DNA of 64,000 bases from Meghimatium bilineatum. Its lineage: Eukaryota; Mollusca; Gastropoda; Stylommatophora; Philomycidae. Every line of letters starts with the position of its first letter. The first letter of the stretch is position 1. The notes below the pieces were generated by a model. The model ran no database searches, was not told the DNA's origin, and saw only the letters and a program-made list of their open reading frames with translations. The position numbers were made by a program, and so were the translations under genes. Where the stretch lies: assembly GCA_034231615.1 (NCBI GenBank), contig CM067317.1, forward strand, positions 20,357,379 through 20,421,378, given 5' to 3'. Below are positions 10,690-22,520 of this stretch, one piece after another.

Positions 10690-12464
10690 CGCCGCAAGGC
10701 AAACAAGGGACACAGCGTATAGATATAGATAGAACAATAATACTATCGTCTGGAAAGACAGGAAGGATGCTTACTATTGCACAGTATTATCGTTTAGCTT
10801 CATCTTTTAAAAGCAAATAGGCCTACTGTCAGTAAATAGTATTTCCAGTAGAAGTCGCCATTGCTTCAAATTAGAAATATTTCAATAAATATTACAGATG
10901 TTCTCGAGTACTAATCTTTCACATTGTAAACTGCAACTGCTTCTGGTTGTTGTATTTTAAAAGTTCTCTCATTCTGGAACACAATTCACATTCATATACG
11001 AATCTTTGAGATCGGCGTTGTTTATCTCTGAAGGGCGTCGTAGTGTGACGACTCCACTTTGTGAACCATATTTACAGGTTTCATCATCAGTACACTAACT
11101 TCATGCACAACAAGGAACCATTTATCCGTGGCTATTCAGTACGGAAAAATACTCGAGTTCAGTAACCTATCGATAAAAATTTTCCATCCGCCATGTTGTT
11201 GTAGCGTTCCAGATTTTTGTTGTTGTAACAATAGTTTTAAGCACACGAATGTGCAAGTGTTACGTCGATATATAAACATGTTAAAATTAATTATAAACCT
11301 ATTTTGTGTTTCATGTTTCAAATCAAAAGAACACAAGATACTGGGCTAAATTAAAAACTAATATTTTACCTTCAACCACATATTTCTAGCATTATACAGC
11401 ATATGTAGGTTCTGCGTAATGTGCGCGTAAATTTTGAAAGTGTTAACATTTCATTCATAAAACGTTTAGCAGTATATTTTGACGTAAGTAATGGTGAATG
11501 GATATAAATAACACATTGAGTTATTTTAATCCTCATTTTGCTTGAATAGGTGGTCTTTCTTAAGGCCCCCCCCCCCCCCAAATCACCCAATTAACCACCC
11601 GTTTAAAATTCCTACATAGAAAAGAGATTGACACAGATATGGCTATGGAAGTAAAGTGCAATTCTGGTAAGTTATACCATTCAAACAGGATATCTTGTTA
11701 TTCGTATGTGACTATATTTATATCAAATATGAAAACTTCAATGTTTTCAATGAGTGGAAAATCACAAATAATATTTCCATATTTAAAAAAAAACATGATT
11801 TATTTTCATGGTTATACGCCTTTATATAAAGGGTGGTGCCAGAATATAACGATAACTACCCCCATTACAGAACAAAGAATAATTTTATTGGCGATGTCAG
11901 ACAAAATTATGAACGGAAAATTTTTTACGAAAAGTAAAAATAACGTTTACTTATGCTATTATACTATTATTTCCCACGTGATTTATAATGCGGACTATTT
12001 CGTTTTTATTTAACATTGTTGAATCATATATTCCTGTCTGAAAATATTCCACTTCTGCCTTTATCAATGAGAGAAGCATAGGCCAAAGATTAATGGAAAA
12101 TTGTCAAATTTGGGTACACCCTTTTGTGCATAACAGTTTTTAATGACCTATCTGCGGCATTGGTAATAGACTTGTAAAAATTGTTTCTTATTGACGAGAA
12201 GTTCACATCCTGTACGGTGTTATTTGTCCACATTTGGACACTTATTTCTCACTTCAACTTCTGGCATGATTGCCATCAGTTGTAGTGCCAATATAAGCAA
12301 TAGAGTTAGGGAAACATTTTATTTTTAGAGAGAACGTGTTAATTGACAGACATTTTGTTCATAACATTATCCCACAAATGTGAGTTTTTTTACAATATAA
12401 TTCTATATTTTTGTTATTCTGAGATGTTATATCTCACGGAAAGATGTTAAATAAAATATAAGAT

Positions 12465-12610
12465 CGTGTACAGGGCTGTGCTGTACTATGATGCACATAG
12501 GTGGCGCATCAGGCTGCACCAACCAAAACACATTTAAGGGGCGGCATTTCGAAGAAAACCCTTTATATGGGGCGGCATTTCAAAGACTTGCATCATACTG
12601 AGAAAATCTA
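12465..12610 (-). repeat. Dispersed repeat family C, copy 1
   Basis: On the minus strand it has two GAAATGCCGCCCC motifs, then GCAGCCTGATGCG, and ends in CAGCACAGCCCTG. The same order is found at 31845-32005 and 43793-43920 on the plus strand, and again in the duplicated copy at 63010-63150. Unknown class. Confidence 0.7.
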
Positions 12611-12985
12611 TTGCAAGGTCCTGATTACAGGAACATACAAATACAGTAAAATATCCTAAGTGGAACCGTAAGGGACTGGGTATTTTCCCGATAAAACCAA
12701 CTTCTGCTTAATCAAGGTGTGCTATTGACAATTTAATTATTTGCGGAGCTGGAAAACATTTCCGTTGAAAACAGATTTTCGTTTAATAAATAGATTGTTT
12801 AAAACAGATTTTACTGTATTAGAAAAGACATTTCTGTGAGTAAGACTATCATTGAAACTATATCCTCAGAAAATATACATTGATATATTTATCAGAGTTC
12901 ACGTTATGCGCTATGGAAAGAGTAGATCAAGTTGAATTAATATATGAAACATAGTTCTACTTCTTCTTTCCTTTCTCTTTTACCT

Positions 12986-13174
12986 TTACGGGTGTCGAGG
13001 GAGATATAATGTTCTTGTTCTCGCTTTTCTGGCAGCTTCAGATAATTTCATTTGATGTTCGTGCAATGTCTCTTTGATGTTGTCGATTAAGCGTACTCTA
13101 GGTCTACCCCTGGGTCTTCTTTCTGCTTCTTCTCTCTTCATATATAATTTATATACTAATGAATCACATGGCAT
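12986..13174 (-). mobile_element. LINE C-terminal fragment
   Basis: Minus-strand open frame of 62 codons: KREEAERRPRGRPRVRLIDN, IKETLHEHQMKLSEAARKAR, ending LYLPRHP. The basic RPRGRPR block followed by an amphipathic helix is the usual end of RTE-type LINE ORF2. A copy is present in the duplication at about 63530-63718. Confidence 0.65.
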
Positions 13175-13287
13175 TCTTTAAAGATGGAACATAGTTAATA
13201 TTTATTAAATTGGAGTCATCTTAAAGCAAATACGAATATTAAAGAACTGATATTTGGTAAAACTCGAGACAATGATGGCACTGCATT

Positions 13288-13680
13288 ATGATGTGTGCAT
13301 TCTGGGAAGATATCAAATTGAGGAATATATTGACAGAGTTATTGCAACGCTGGGGTTACTGGACGATGAGACTTAGTATGACCATCATTGATTATGCAGT
13401 TGTGCTGGGTAACTATAGTGCACTATTGGTGAAACAGCGTCAATTTGTTTGGTTTAGACACCTAACAAGACACGATTCACTTTACAAAAATATTTTTCAA
13501 GGAACAGTCGAGGGTGAAAGAAGGAGAGAGCAATGTACATCTTGGATTGACATTATCATGGAATGCTCTGGGCATGATTTTTACTACACTCTTCCGAATG
13601 ACTTATATGACTTTTTTATGCTGATGTTTCCAATGTGGCAGCCCTGCGACGCTGACGGGTTATAGGTCCTACTATCATTA
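13288..13680 (+). mobile_element. LINE C-terminal fragment with 3' end
   Basis: Open frame with QRQFVWFRHLTRHDSLYKNI, FQGTVEGERRREQCTSWIDI and IMECSGHD, the standard tail of RTE-type LINEs (FGH..RHD..LYK block, basic block, W.D.I..W.G block). Downstream, CCAATGTGGCAGCCCTGCGA matches the end at 8415-8440, marking the likely 3' terminus. It is 5'-truncated. Confidence 0.75.
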
Positions 13681-13974
13681 TTAGGCGTCTATACATGACG
13701 GCGGGCGAAATTGTTGAATGCACTTCAAGAGAATAGCACGAGGCAGTAATTTAAATTGATATGCTTGGGGTTTTTTATAACACTAAATGGAAGATGTATT
13801 AAAGGTATGCAATGTGTAATAGTTCAAGTAAAGACACCATTTCACAGTACGAAGAGTATTCTATGCAATGTGTCTCTGTTAATTATGGTGAGAGAGTTCT
13901 TAAAAGTTATGTAATACCAATTTGTATATGTGGAAGTGAACATTGGACAATCAGCAGACTAGTAAGAAATTAGG

Positions 13975-14290
13975 TAGAGACACTAGAGATGTAGTTTTAA
14001 TTGAAGAATGTCGATAACAACATGGACCGACAAAAGGTAGAGACACTAGAGATGTAGTTTTAATTGAAGAATGTCGATAACAACATGGGCCGACAAAAGG
14101 TAGAGACACTAGAGATGTAGTTTTAATTGAAGAATGTCGAGAACAACATGGGCCGACAAAAGGTAGAGACACTAGAGATGTAGTTTTAATTGAAGAATGT
14201 CGATAACAACATGGGCCGACAAAAGGTAGAGACACTAGAGATGTAGTTTTAATTGAAGAATGTCGATAACAACATGGGCCGACAAAAGTA
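13975..14290. repeat. 63-bp tandem repeat, five units
   Basis: Units contain GGTAGAGACACTAGAGATGT, TTTTAATTGAAGAATGTCG and AACATGGGCCGACAAAA. They are nearly identical. Because 63 is a multiple of three, the minus strand stays open as a 21-residue peptide repeat (SLPFVGPCC..SSIKTTSLV). I take this as a by-product of the unit length, not a gene. Confidence 0.9.
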
Positions 14291-15522
14291 TAAAGAAGTT
14301 AAAATTAAGCTACTCACTCGTATCATAAGAAGACAGAGTACATTCAGTGTAGATGCTTCATGAGAATATAAAAAAAAGGATTACATCATGTGAGAAGGCA
14401 CATTGAAGAGCGAGAGAGGTAATACAAAATGGTAGCGTATCGTATTCGGAATGCAGCCATCAAAACAACATTTTATTTTTACTGTACTGGCTTCTAGGCA
14501 ATATAAATACGCTCATCAGTTTACCATTACGTTTTGAACAATCCGGATGCACAATTACATTTGTGACGGGATTCGAACTCTGTACATGGCCGTCACAGAC
14601 ATGCCTTTTACCACGCAATCACCATACCGGAGGAAGAGAGATAGGGAAAAACCGAAAATGTTGTACCGCTTGGCATAGTGGCATGGAAGAACATCGAAGA
14701 AAAAAAAAATAAAACAGTAGGGAATGTAAATTAAAATTAAGGTAGAGAAAGAGCCTTCACTAAACTTAGGAAATATCACGTAAATCGGGTATTTTGACAA
14801 CTTGGAAAAATCTGGCTTCCGCAGCCCACTCACAAAAACTACATTCTGTCCTTATGAGACACCACATGAGATTGCTTTTGGCGCTCTCAATCACAGCGTT
14901 CGACTACCTAGATTCGTTTCTTATATGAAATATTCCCATAAAGATATGTCCTAAACTATGGAGATCACATCGATAATGGAAAACCCAGAGTGTACCATAT
15001 CGAGATCCATCACGGGTATAATCGTACATACAAGGGTAATGTTAAAATACAAAGTGAAGGTCACTGCACTAAAACTGTGCCTTTTGGAGATAAACACTTG
15101 ATTCCTTTATAGTTGTGTTCATTTGTAAAGCTGCATTTTAAGTATTTTCTATTACTATTTTGTTCAATGGGTTGATATTAATAAAGATTATAAAGTATGA
15201 TCTATCAACGTATTCGTTATTTATATGTACTGATTTACATTTATATGATGTACTGATTTCAATGTTCGTGTGAATATGGACTCGTAATGAAAGATGCAAG
15301 GTACACTGACGATTTTGTGAATACATTTTTTTCTCACATAATTTACGTTAATATCACGAAAGCAATGACTTGAGAGACATTTTTATTTCGAAATTTGAAA
15401 CACCGACTACGTTGGTATTGGAGAGTGTAGTTTTATGTAATGGAACAATGCAGCATTGATTGGATGAAATGGAGGCTGCAATTTTTGTTGGCCATATAAC
15501 ATACTGCACAGGTAGTTGTGTG
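14291..15522. other. No recognisable gene
   Basis: AT-rich sequence with short open frames on both strands and no motif I recognise. The minus-strand frame 14833-14555 is hydrophobic but has no start context or homology I can name. Confidence 0.3.
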
Positions 15523-15530
15523 ATTTACAC

Positions 15531-15893
15531 CAGGGGTCGGCAACCTATGGCGCGCGTGCCACACTTGGCACGCAAAGCAATTTCAAATGGCACGCAGACT
15601 CTTCACGTTTCCTGTATAAAGTTGATTATAAATCGATTAGCGAGATTTCCTTACTCATTTCGGCACTTGGGCGTAGCGTGGTAGCCACAGACTTATCCAG
15701 ACTTGTTATATATTATACATATTTACATATTATTGAATATCACTATATATTAATTAATTAAATATAAAAATAAAATATATGGTAAAATAAGAATATTGGC
15801 CTTGACTTGTATAAAATGATAAGTGATGTTGGCACTCTGAATAATTTGAAATCTTGAGTTGGCACACAGTTAGCAAAAGGTTGCTGACCCCTG
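15531..15893. mobile_element. hAT-type MITE with perfect 8-bp target-site duplication
   Basis: The terminal inverted repeats are CAGGGGTCGGCAACCT at the left and, read inward from the right, CAGGGGTCAGCAACCT (one mismatch in 16). ATTTACAC flanks it at 15523-15530 and 15894-15901. An 8-bp duplication and CAGGGGTC ends are diagnostic of the hAT superfamily. At 363 bp it has no transposase and must have been moved in trans. Just inside the ends lie GGCACGC-rich segments typical of this group. Confidence 0.93.
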
Positions 15894-16119
15894 ATTTACA
15901 CGCTCTAATGAAGAGTCTGGTGGTGTTTTTAGTTCTTTGACAATATTATCCATATAAATATATATTTTTTAATGGTGGTAAGATACACCAATGTCTATCT
16001 CCTGATGTTACTGAAAACTACATTTACAAGAGAGGACTTACAAAGTGGCTTTCAGTAAATGTTCCTTCACTAAAAATTATATTACCGCTAATAATACATT
16101 TTTTTAGTATTACCATGAG

Positions 16120-16260
16120 TAGATCTAGTATTAGTAGTATTACTAGTACTAGTAGTATGGTAGTAATACTAGTAGTAATATTAGTAGTAACAGTATTTGT
16201 GGTAGTAATACTAGTAGTAGATAGTTGTTAGTAGGCAGTGGTCAATTGATATTAAGGAAT
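16120..16260. repeat. (TAG)n-rich degenerate microsatellite
   Basis: Runs of AGTAGTATTACTAGTACTAG type over about 110 bp. A similar short run is at 18758-18782. Confidence 0.7.
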
Positions 16261-16399
16261 AGTAGATTAACAACGGGTGAAGTTTTCGTATTTTCAGGCA
16301 GAGAAAGTAATGGACAGAGCTGGGTAAATTTCCCTGTGACCAAAATATCGTGACCATCTGTACTAGGTTATAATCCTATAAATGATCATATGGCGAGTA

Positions 16400-16875
16400 T
16401 CATGATCCAGGGGAAAAAGAATATCATACACAGTAATACAAACATACGCACCAATATTAGTTGCAGAAGATCAAGAAATATATGAGTTTGATGAACAGTT
16501 ACATTCTATAACAGACAAAGTAAACAAACAGGATGTATTAATAGCAATGCGGGATTTCAATGCCAAAGTGGGAGAAGGGAGGCTAGAGCACGAAAAATGT
16601 GTATGTGGTAGATTCGGCCTTGGAGATAGAACTAAACGGGGGAACATTCTGTTTAGAAAGCAAACTTGCTATCACAAACACCTTCTTCACACAACACTCT
16701 AGAAGATTATTCACATGTCTCCGATGGAGCAAGTGGGAATCAAATCGATTACATCATAATACAACAGAGATGGAGATCATACATATTTTCTTGCAAAACA
16801 CTACCGGAGCGGAATTTTAACCCAGACCACGATCTACTTGTATCAGAGTTTAAGATAAAACTCAAGAAGGTAATC
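16400..16875 (+). mobile_element. RTE-like LINE endonuclease region (5' part)
   Basis: Degraded plus-strand pieces of an APE-type endonuclease: QTYAPI (about 16445), then DVLIAMRDFNAKVGEG (16525-16580; the expected motif is GDFNAKVG), GRFGLGDRT, TNTFFTQHSRRLFT, NQIDYIIIQQRWRS, and the DHDLLVSEFKIKLKK end (about 16828-16872). The following linker of the same ORF is found at 17880-18215, after an inserted second LINE. Multiple frame changes make it non-functional. Confidence 0.75.
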
Positions 16876-17876
16876 CAAAACAACTTACAGACCTACCTGA
16901 AGTTGACAGCCCCTTAAGGTCTGTACCAGAGCAAACCCCGTGGAGTGAAAGCCATGGAATGCCAATATACATTCAGACCCATGTGAAAGGAATACTAAGC
17001 GAGGACGAACAGAACAGTGTGCAGCGAATGACAGTGACCCTCAGTTTCCTGGATGAGGAATATCCACAAGATATATGGGTCAGAGTGTACACAGATGGGT
17101 CAGCACAGAATGCTGTGAGGAATGGAGGTGCAGGTGTATATATAGAATATCCACACAAGCCTAGAGATAACATCAGAACACCGGCAGGAAAATTCTGCAA
17201 TAATTATGATGCAGAAATCCAGGCAATTAGTGTGGCAGCTAAAAAACTGCTGAACTCCAACTCTGACCTACAGCCTGTGGTATTCCTGACAGATGCAAGG
17301 TCAGTGCTTCAAGCTCTCCAGTCTGGAAAACTAACAGACTTAAAAAAACTACTTAGCGAATTGTCTTACCAGTATAGGGTAACCATGCAGTGGATACCCT
17401 CTCACTGTGGAATACCAGGAAATGAAAAAGCAGACCAACTGGCTAAGGAAGGTGCTGCCGAAGACCAACCAGATATACCAATCACCTACCATCAGAAAAA
17501 ACAGATGATAAAGTCAATAAGAAAGCCACAAACACCAACACAAGATGACTATCACAATATGAACAGATCAGAACAAGTTATAATTCTACGTCTCAGAACA
17601 GGACACAACCGACTCCGCAGTCACATGTATACAAAGTTCAAGATTGGCAACACGGCCATGTGTACATGTGGACAGGCAGCACAGAGTGCCAAACATATAC
17701 TTCAAGAGTGTTCTGAGCATGAAACGCTGAGGCAGACATATTGGCCAGAGGAAACAACACTGGAATCAAAGCTCTATGGGACACTGTATGAACTACAAAA
17801 GACAGTGAGTTTTATTAAGGAGACAGAATTACAGATATAGACATGTTTCAAGTGAACGAAAGAAGAAGAAGAAGAA
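16876..17876 (+). mobile_element. LINE 3' fragment with intact RNase H domain, nested in another LINE
   Basis: One open frame (16959-17840, 293 codons) holds a full type I RNase H: VYTDGSA (first Asp), DAEIQAI (Glu), LTDARSVLQAL (second Asp) and the C-terminal WIPSHCGIPGNEKADQLAKE (His and last Asp). After it come LRTGHNRLRSHMYTKFKIG and a CTCGQAAQSAKHILQEC cysteine/histidine knuckle. It ends ETELQI, stop at 17838, then a short 3' UTR and an (AAG)n tail. Such a C-terminal RNase H plus knuckle is typical of I/Jockey-type LINEs. The RT and 5' half are missing (5'-truncated insertion). All four catalytic acids are in place. A broken relative is at 28945-29395. Confidence 0.88.
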
Positions 17877-18215
17877 GCAACATGACTCGGTATGATACTT
17901 CCAAAATTCCAGAAGAATATAACATAGAGATCAAAAACAGATTTTCTGCCTTAATGGAGGAACAAGAACACCATACAACAGAGGATTTAGCAAATAAAGC
18001 AAGAGATATAACTATCACAAGTGCCAAAAATATATTCCCAAAAGAATAACCAAAAATGTTTTAGTTTTTCGGACATAACCACGAAACTGGTGGAAAACAG
18101 AAGAAATCATAAGTTAAGGAAAGACACAGAAAGTAATGCAATATATAGAGAACTCACAAGACACAAGAGAAATTTAAAAAACAAATTAGGCAGGATAAAC
18201 AAAAATATATACTGA
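17877..18215 (+). mobile_element. RTE-like LINE linker region (3' part of the interrupted element)
   Basis: Reads TRYDTSKIPEEYNIEIKNRF, then KARDITITSAKNIFPKE, and in an adjacent frame ENRRNHKLRKDTESNAIYRE and LTRHKRNLKNKLG. This RYD...Y..E..NRF block followed by a basic helical region is what follows the endonuclease in RTE-type LINEs, so it continues the piece at 16400-16875. The reverse transcriptase itself does not follow. Confidence 0.7.
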
Positions 18216-18524
18216 AACATTACAAAACGCACCACTATTATATACTGTTGCCGAGAAGCTGGGGAAAAAATGTGAGAATGAATTTGCCCCATGTTTGTCA
18301 CGAGGTAGAGAGCGGATGGCTATCGGAATGAAAAGTGTATGTCAACCCGCGGGTTTGTGTACAGACTACACGAGAACAATGAAAAATTACACGTATAACA
18401 CGATTCCCAGCAGCTTTGATCCTGAAAATGGGTAGTCTTTGTCGCAGTACACTCACTATGAAATGGCCGTCCGTTGAGACAAACATACAGTACATGCGCT
18501 TGAATTGCCACGACTATTTGAAAA

Positions 18525-18705
18525 CGACCGCATACGAGACATTGGTATGCTGGAGACCGGAATGAGTTAACGGGCCATTGCCAGGAGGATGAATTGTCAC
18601 AACAACACTATTGTACGCCTCTCAATGAATGTTACGGGACCACTTGCAGGGTTAGACACTGACAGGGATTCAACTCGCCCAGAATCGCGGAGTGTTTAGA
18701 AAATC
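18525..18705 (+). mobile_element. Tc1/mariner transposase N-terminal remnant
   Basis: One plus frame from 18523 reads NDRIRDIGMLETGMS, then RAIARRMNCHNNTIVRLSMN, then TDRDSTRPESRSV. This is the first helix-turn-helix of a Tc1-like transposase followed by the DRPRSGRP-type linker. It carries an in-frame stop after GMS and ends at a stop near 18700. No DDE domain follows. Confidence 0.7.
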
Positions 18706-18835
18706 CATAAAGAAGACCACATTCAGGAAATAATATGTCACATGATGATGATGAGTAGCCCTAGTAGTACTAGTAGTAGTAGATCATTGTTAGCTATCCT
18801 TTCCCTGGAATGAATACCTGAGATTGTGGTATCTT

Positions 18836-19700
18836 GTCTGACCTTTTCAAGAAGTGGTTCCGCAGCGAGAACGTAGTCGTACTGCTTCTTCTAAAATCTT
18901 TTCTTCTTTTACTCGTTGTCTGTGTATCTTGGTTGCCAGTGTTTGGATCCTTTCTTGTGTTTTACTCTTTAGAAGTTCCCAGTGACAGTATATGTTTTCA
19001 GTTGGTATGTTTTATGTGTATGTTGTGATTATCTCTGTCATATGGTCTATATAAATTTTGTTAAGTCACAGTGTGTTGTTAAATTTCCAGTGAGGAGATT
19101 GTTTGAGTTATATATTTGTGTGTGTAATGTTGAGTGTTGCCATCACTGCTTTGTGATCTGTGAATTTGAGTGTTTCTGTTACGTGTTTGATTCGTAGTGT
19201 GTGATGACTTGAATTTGCGTAAATTCTGTGAAGTGATGATCTGTGGTATGCTGTGTTTGAGTGTGTTGTTTCTGTGCCCTCTGGGTGTGTATGTCTGTGG
19301 TATGCTGTGTTTGAGTGTGTTGTTTCTGTGCCCTCTGGGTGTGTATGTCTATAGAAATTGAATATATTATATGTGTGTCAAGTAGTGTTTGTAGTGCATC
19401 TAGCTGGTTTGTGTGTTCTATATGTGCACCTTTTCACTTTACCTTGACATTACTGCCTATTACATCTATCTCACCCAGAACACATTTAAAAGCTCCAGCC
19501 AATATTATATTGTGTCCTCTATAGAAGTGTATGAGTGTGTTTTCCAAATGCTCATAAAAAAGTGGTTGGTATCTGTAGGTGGCTGGTGCGTGTATATTAA
19601 CTATTGTGTACGTATGCATATTGTTCTTAACTTGAACTATTGCCATCTTACCCTTACTATCTCTGTTCTCGTGGACTATTTCCCATTTGCCTGATGTTTA
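18836..19700 (-). mobile_element. L1/Tx1-like LINE endonuclease fragment
   Basis: The minus strand from 19700 reads YTIVNIHAPATYRYQPLFYE, HLENTLIHFYRGHNIILAGA and FKCVLGEIDVIGS, the middle of an APE endonuclease (expected NIYAP ... GGDFN). Further down (19200-18840) come TDHKAV, the HWKFNNTL block and a lysine-rich helix with WELLKSKTQERIQTLATK. That order is the end of the endonuclease and the linker to the RT in L1/Tx1-type elements. It is broken in several places. A 54-bp unit is duplicated in tandem at 19237-19345. Confidence 0.65.
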
Positions 19701-20029
19701 CTAGATGGCTACTCCTGAACCAACATTCTGGACACTAAGACTAAAACATGAATGTAGAACACTGTAGAACCTGCGTTATCAAAAGAATTAATATATATTC
19801 TGCATACAGTCTAACTAATCATTATGAGAAGTTAACCGAGAAAGAACCTACAAGACTCCTACAACCACAGATCCATGTGCTATACAGCGCCTTTGAATAC
19901 AGCTTCCCATTGCATACTTCGATATTAAATGAGGTGGAACCTGAGAACCTATGGGTTTATCATGGTGTGAAATCATATCGGCTTATTATAACCATAACCA
20001 TGCATGCAAATCAGCTCCCCATTTGCATG
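19701..20029. other. No recognisable feature
   Basis: AT-rich. A plus open frame (19748-20047) has no recognised motif. Confidence 0.25.
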
Positions 20030-20212
20030 AGGCAAGGTGCTTCATGAGCCTTATTCTTGTGGTCGTTTTCTTAATCAGCTTTTCTATGTGGCGCTCCAGT
20101 GTGAGTCTCTGATCAAGTTCAACTCCGAGGTATCTTGGGAATTTTTCGTATGCTATTTATACTTCACCGATTTTTATTTCCATGTTTTCCCTTTTTTTTT
20201 TTTTTGGTGTTT
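20030..20212 (-). mobile_element. LINE reverse-transcriptase thumb fragment
   Basis: Minus-strand pieces read EKFPRYLGVELDQRLTLERH and IEKLIKKTTTRIRLMKH. The YLGV.LD..LT...H motif is the end of the RT palm and thumb in I/Jockey-type LINEs. It is short and broken, and lies next to a poly-T/A stretch (20188-20205). Confidence 0.65.
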
Positions 20213-20235
20213 AAGCTGAAACCGTTTTAGTAAAC

Positions 20236-20455
<220 letters not shown>

Positions 20456-20639
20456 AACCAGACCAGGACCAGACAGACAGATGGGCGGATGTATAGATTA
20501 GATAGACAGACAGAGCAGACAAACAGGACAGGCAGACATATAGTGTTATTGCTAAATTTGTATGAATGTGAACATGTAATGTTTGCACCAAAATATTTAG
20601 AAAATAGAATAAACTGAAATATCGCATGTTGTAAGAAAT

Positions 20640-22000
20640 AGTCTATTTACTGTATATAGAGCTGCAGCTTGATCTTCTGAACAGTACTTTTTTCAAAATC
20701 TTGAGTGGTAACTATTAGTAATAACGGGCGGGTACTCTATTAAATTGTATTTCCAGAATGAAAACAATACAGGCGACATTGGATTATATTATAAATATAG
20801 TGTGAATATTTTGTGGTCGCGGGGAAGGTAATACAATTCTTCTGATTCGCTCTCAAATAACCACAACCAATATATCGTGTGTTTTACGCCGGGGAGCGTG
20901 AAGTACGACACGTTGTGCTGCAAGTTCCACAGTAAAACTAAGTGTAAGTGTTACAGTTACTACTTACTTACTATGTAGTAGTACTAGTAAGTAGTAAGTA
21001 GTACTAACAACAACAATTACAAAGTTACAAAGTGTATCTATCTGTTGCCGTTGGACAGTGACAGTGTGTAACTGACTGTAACTAAGTGTTGTTTTGTTGT
21101 ATAACAACTGATAACGTATTTCATTTATTTGCACCTCGGTTGGCCACTTTGTGGTCTGGACGTCCGAGGTCCAGCGCATCCGTTTCCGCCATGCCTTTAA
21201 TTCGGGTAGTAGGCTTCCCTAGTGAGCCTAGTCCGTGACAGCTTGCCTATCTGTCGACGGGTACACTGGTGTGGGTAAAAGTACAGAATAGTTCTTCACT
21301 GTGCTATAAATAGCACGATTTTTACATTTTTAACTAGCTGACGTCATAGATCTCCCTAAAACATCAATTATCGGTAGGGTTGAGAAGCTGTAACAATGTG
21401 AATAAAACCACACCACACAGTGTGTGTGACACACTCACCTTAGTCAACATTCTCTGCGGGATACACTTTTTTCATTATGGAAACGAACACCATGAATATT
21501 CCCGCTATTCTATATACTAATAATTTACCCTAATTCTAAATACTAAACACTTATTCTACTCCTTAACACTAACTCTAATGCAAGCGTTTTCAATTAATAA
21601 TATATCATTCGACTTCACACGCTTTCTTCTCTATATATGAATTTATAACGAAAGTAAGTTACATTTAACAACACGGCACCATAATTGTTCGTTCTGTCTG
21701 CTAATGTATACCACTGTGCATGTCCCTTAAGTTATATCTTCCCGCTATTGTACATAATAATAATTTACCTTAATTCTAACAAGAGGTTAGAATTAACACT
21801 AGAAACTGATCCTAATCCCTAACCCCAGGCTGCATAATAACTCTAATGTAATCGTTTTAAATAATATCAATTTTAAATACTACTTATATTCCAAACTAAA
21901 TCATACAACAATACTAGCACTCTGCAAGGCAATCACAACACAAAGGTTAGAAAACATCTCGAAACTAGAACAAAGGTCACAGTGAAGAACTATAATGTAC
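20640..22000. other. Intergenic, AT-rich with family-D-like pieces
   Basis: No gene seen. Stretches such as AATAATTTACCCTAATTCTA (21518 on) and CTAATCCCTAACCCC (about 21810) recall repeat family D but do not align end to end. Short GTAGTA/AAGTAGTA runs occur at 20965-21010. Confidence 0.3.
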
Positions 22001-22124
22001 TTGCGCCCTGGTATGTAGTGACTCTTTCGAAGAGTCTTCGCCGAGACGATTGTTGTTCACGTCTATCTCGCATGAGGCGTTCCACCGTCTATGAACTTGC
22101 CTCGTGTAATTGGACGTTCTGTGC

Positions 22125-22520
22125 CTGTGCCCATCGGGTACTGAACCTTTTCTTATCCGCAAGCCTGGTTCCGTATGAGGAAGAATTAGACAGAAGAGTT
22201 GGACCCTGGCTCTTTCGCCTTCTTAGCTGAGGTTTCGTTAACCGACGTCGTGAACCCCTCACCCAAGTTAGAGTCTCACACCAAATGTTCGAGCTCAGCG
22301 ACCGCGTCCCAATAGCACCTGAGCCCATCGGGTACTGAACTCTTTCTCTCTGCAAGTATATTTCCAGTATAGAAAAGCTTGACAGTAGAGTTGGGCCAGA
22401 GCTAAATTCGTTGTCCCTTTTGTGTCTGAGGCCATCGGGTATGCAACCCTTTCTCTTCATGAGCATGTTTCCGGTATAGGAAGGCTCGACATTAGAGTTA
22501 GGCCAGGTCTTCTTGATTTG
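22125..22520. repeat. Three degenerate repeats of ~110-190 bp
   Basis: The block CCCATCGGGTACTGAAC...TTTC, then a GCAAG-type piece, then ATTAGACAGAAGAGTTGG-type sequence recurs at about 22130, 22322 and 22430. Spacing is uneven, so this is an old array. The minus-strand frame across it (22565-22089) shows a matching peptide periodicity but no known domain. Confidence 0.6.

Larger units (their letters stand above)
10752..13443 (+). repeat. Left copy of a 2.7-kb direct duplication
   Basis: Matches 61296-64000 in the same orientation over the whole stretch, with scattered substitutions and small indels (net 13 bp longer on the right). The offset is 50544 at the start and 50557 at the end. Contents: AT-rich sequence with a poly-C tract (11565-11579), repeat family C (12465-12610) and LINE tails (12986-13174 and from 13288). 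The 124-codon open frame 11639-12013 has no recognisable domain. The right copy begins directly after an assembly gap. Confidence 0.95.

Noticed and set aside
11639-12013. 124-codon plus frame, repeated in the duplicate at 62183-62557
   Set aside because: Survives in both copies only because they are nearly identical; AT-rich composition and no domain, so not called a gene.
13975-14290. CRISPR array
   Set aside because: Units follow each other directly without unique spacers, and the setting is a eukaryotic genome.
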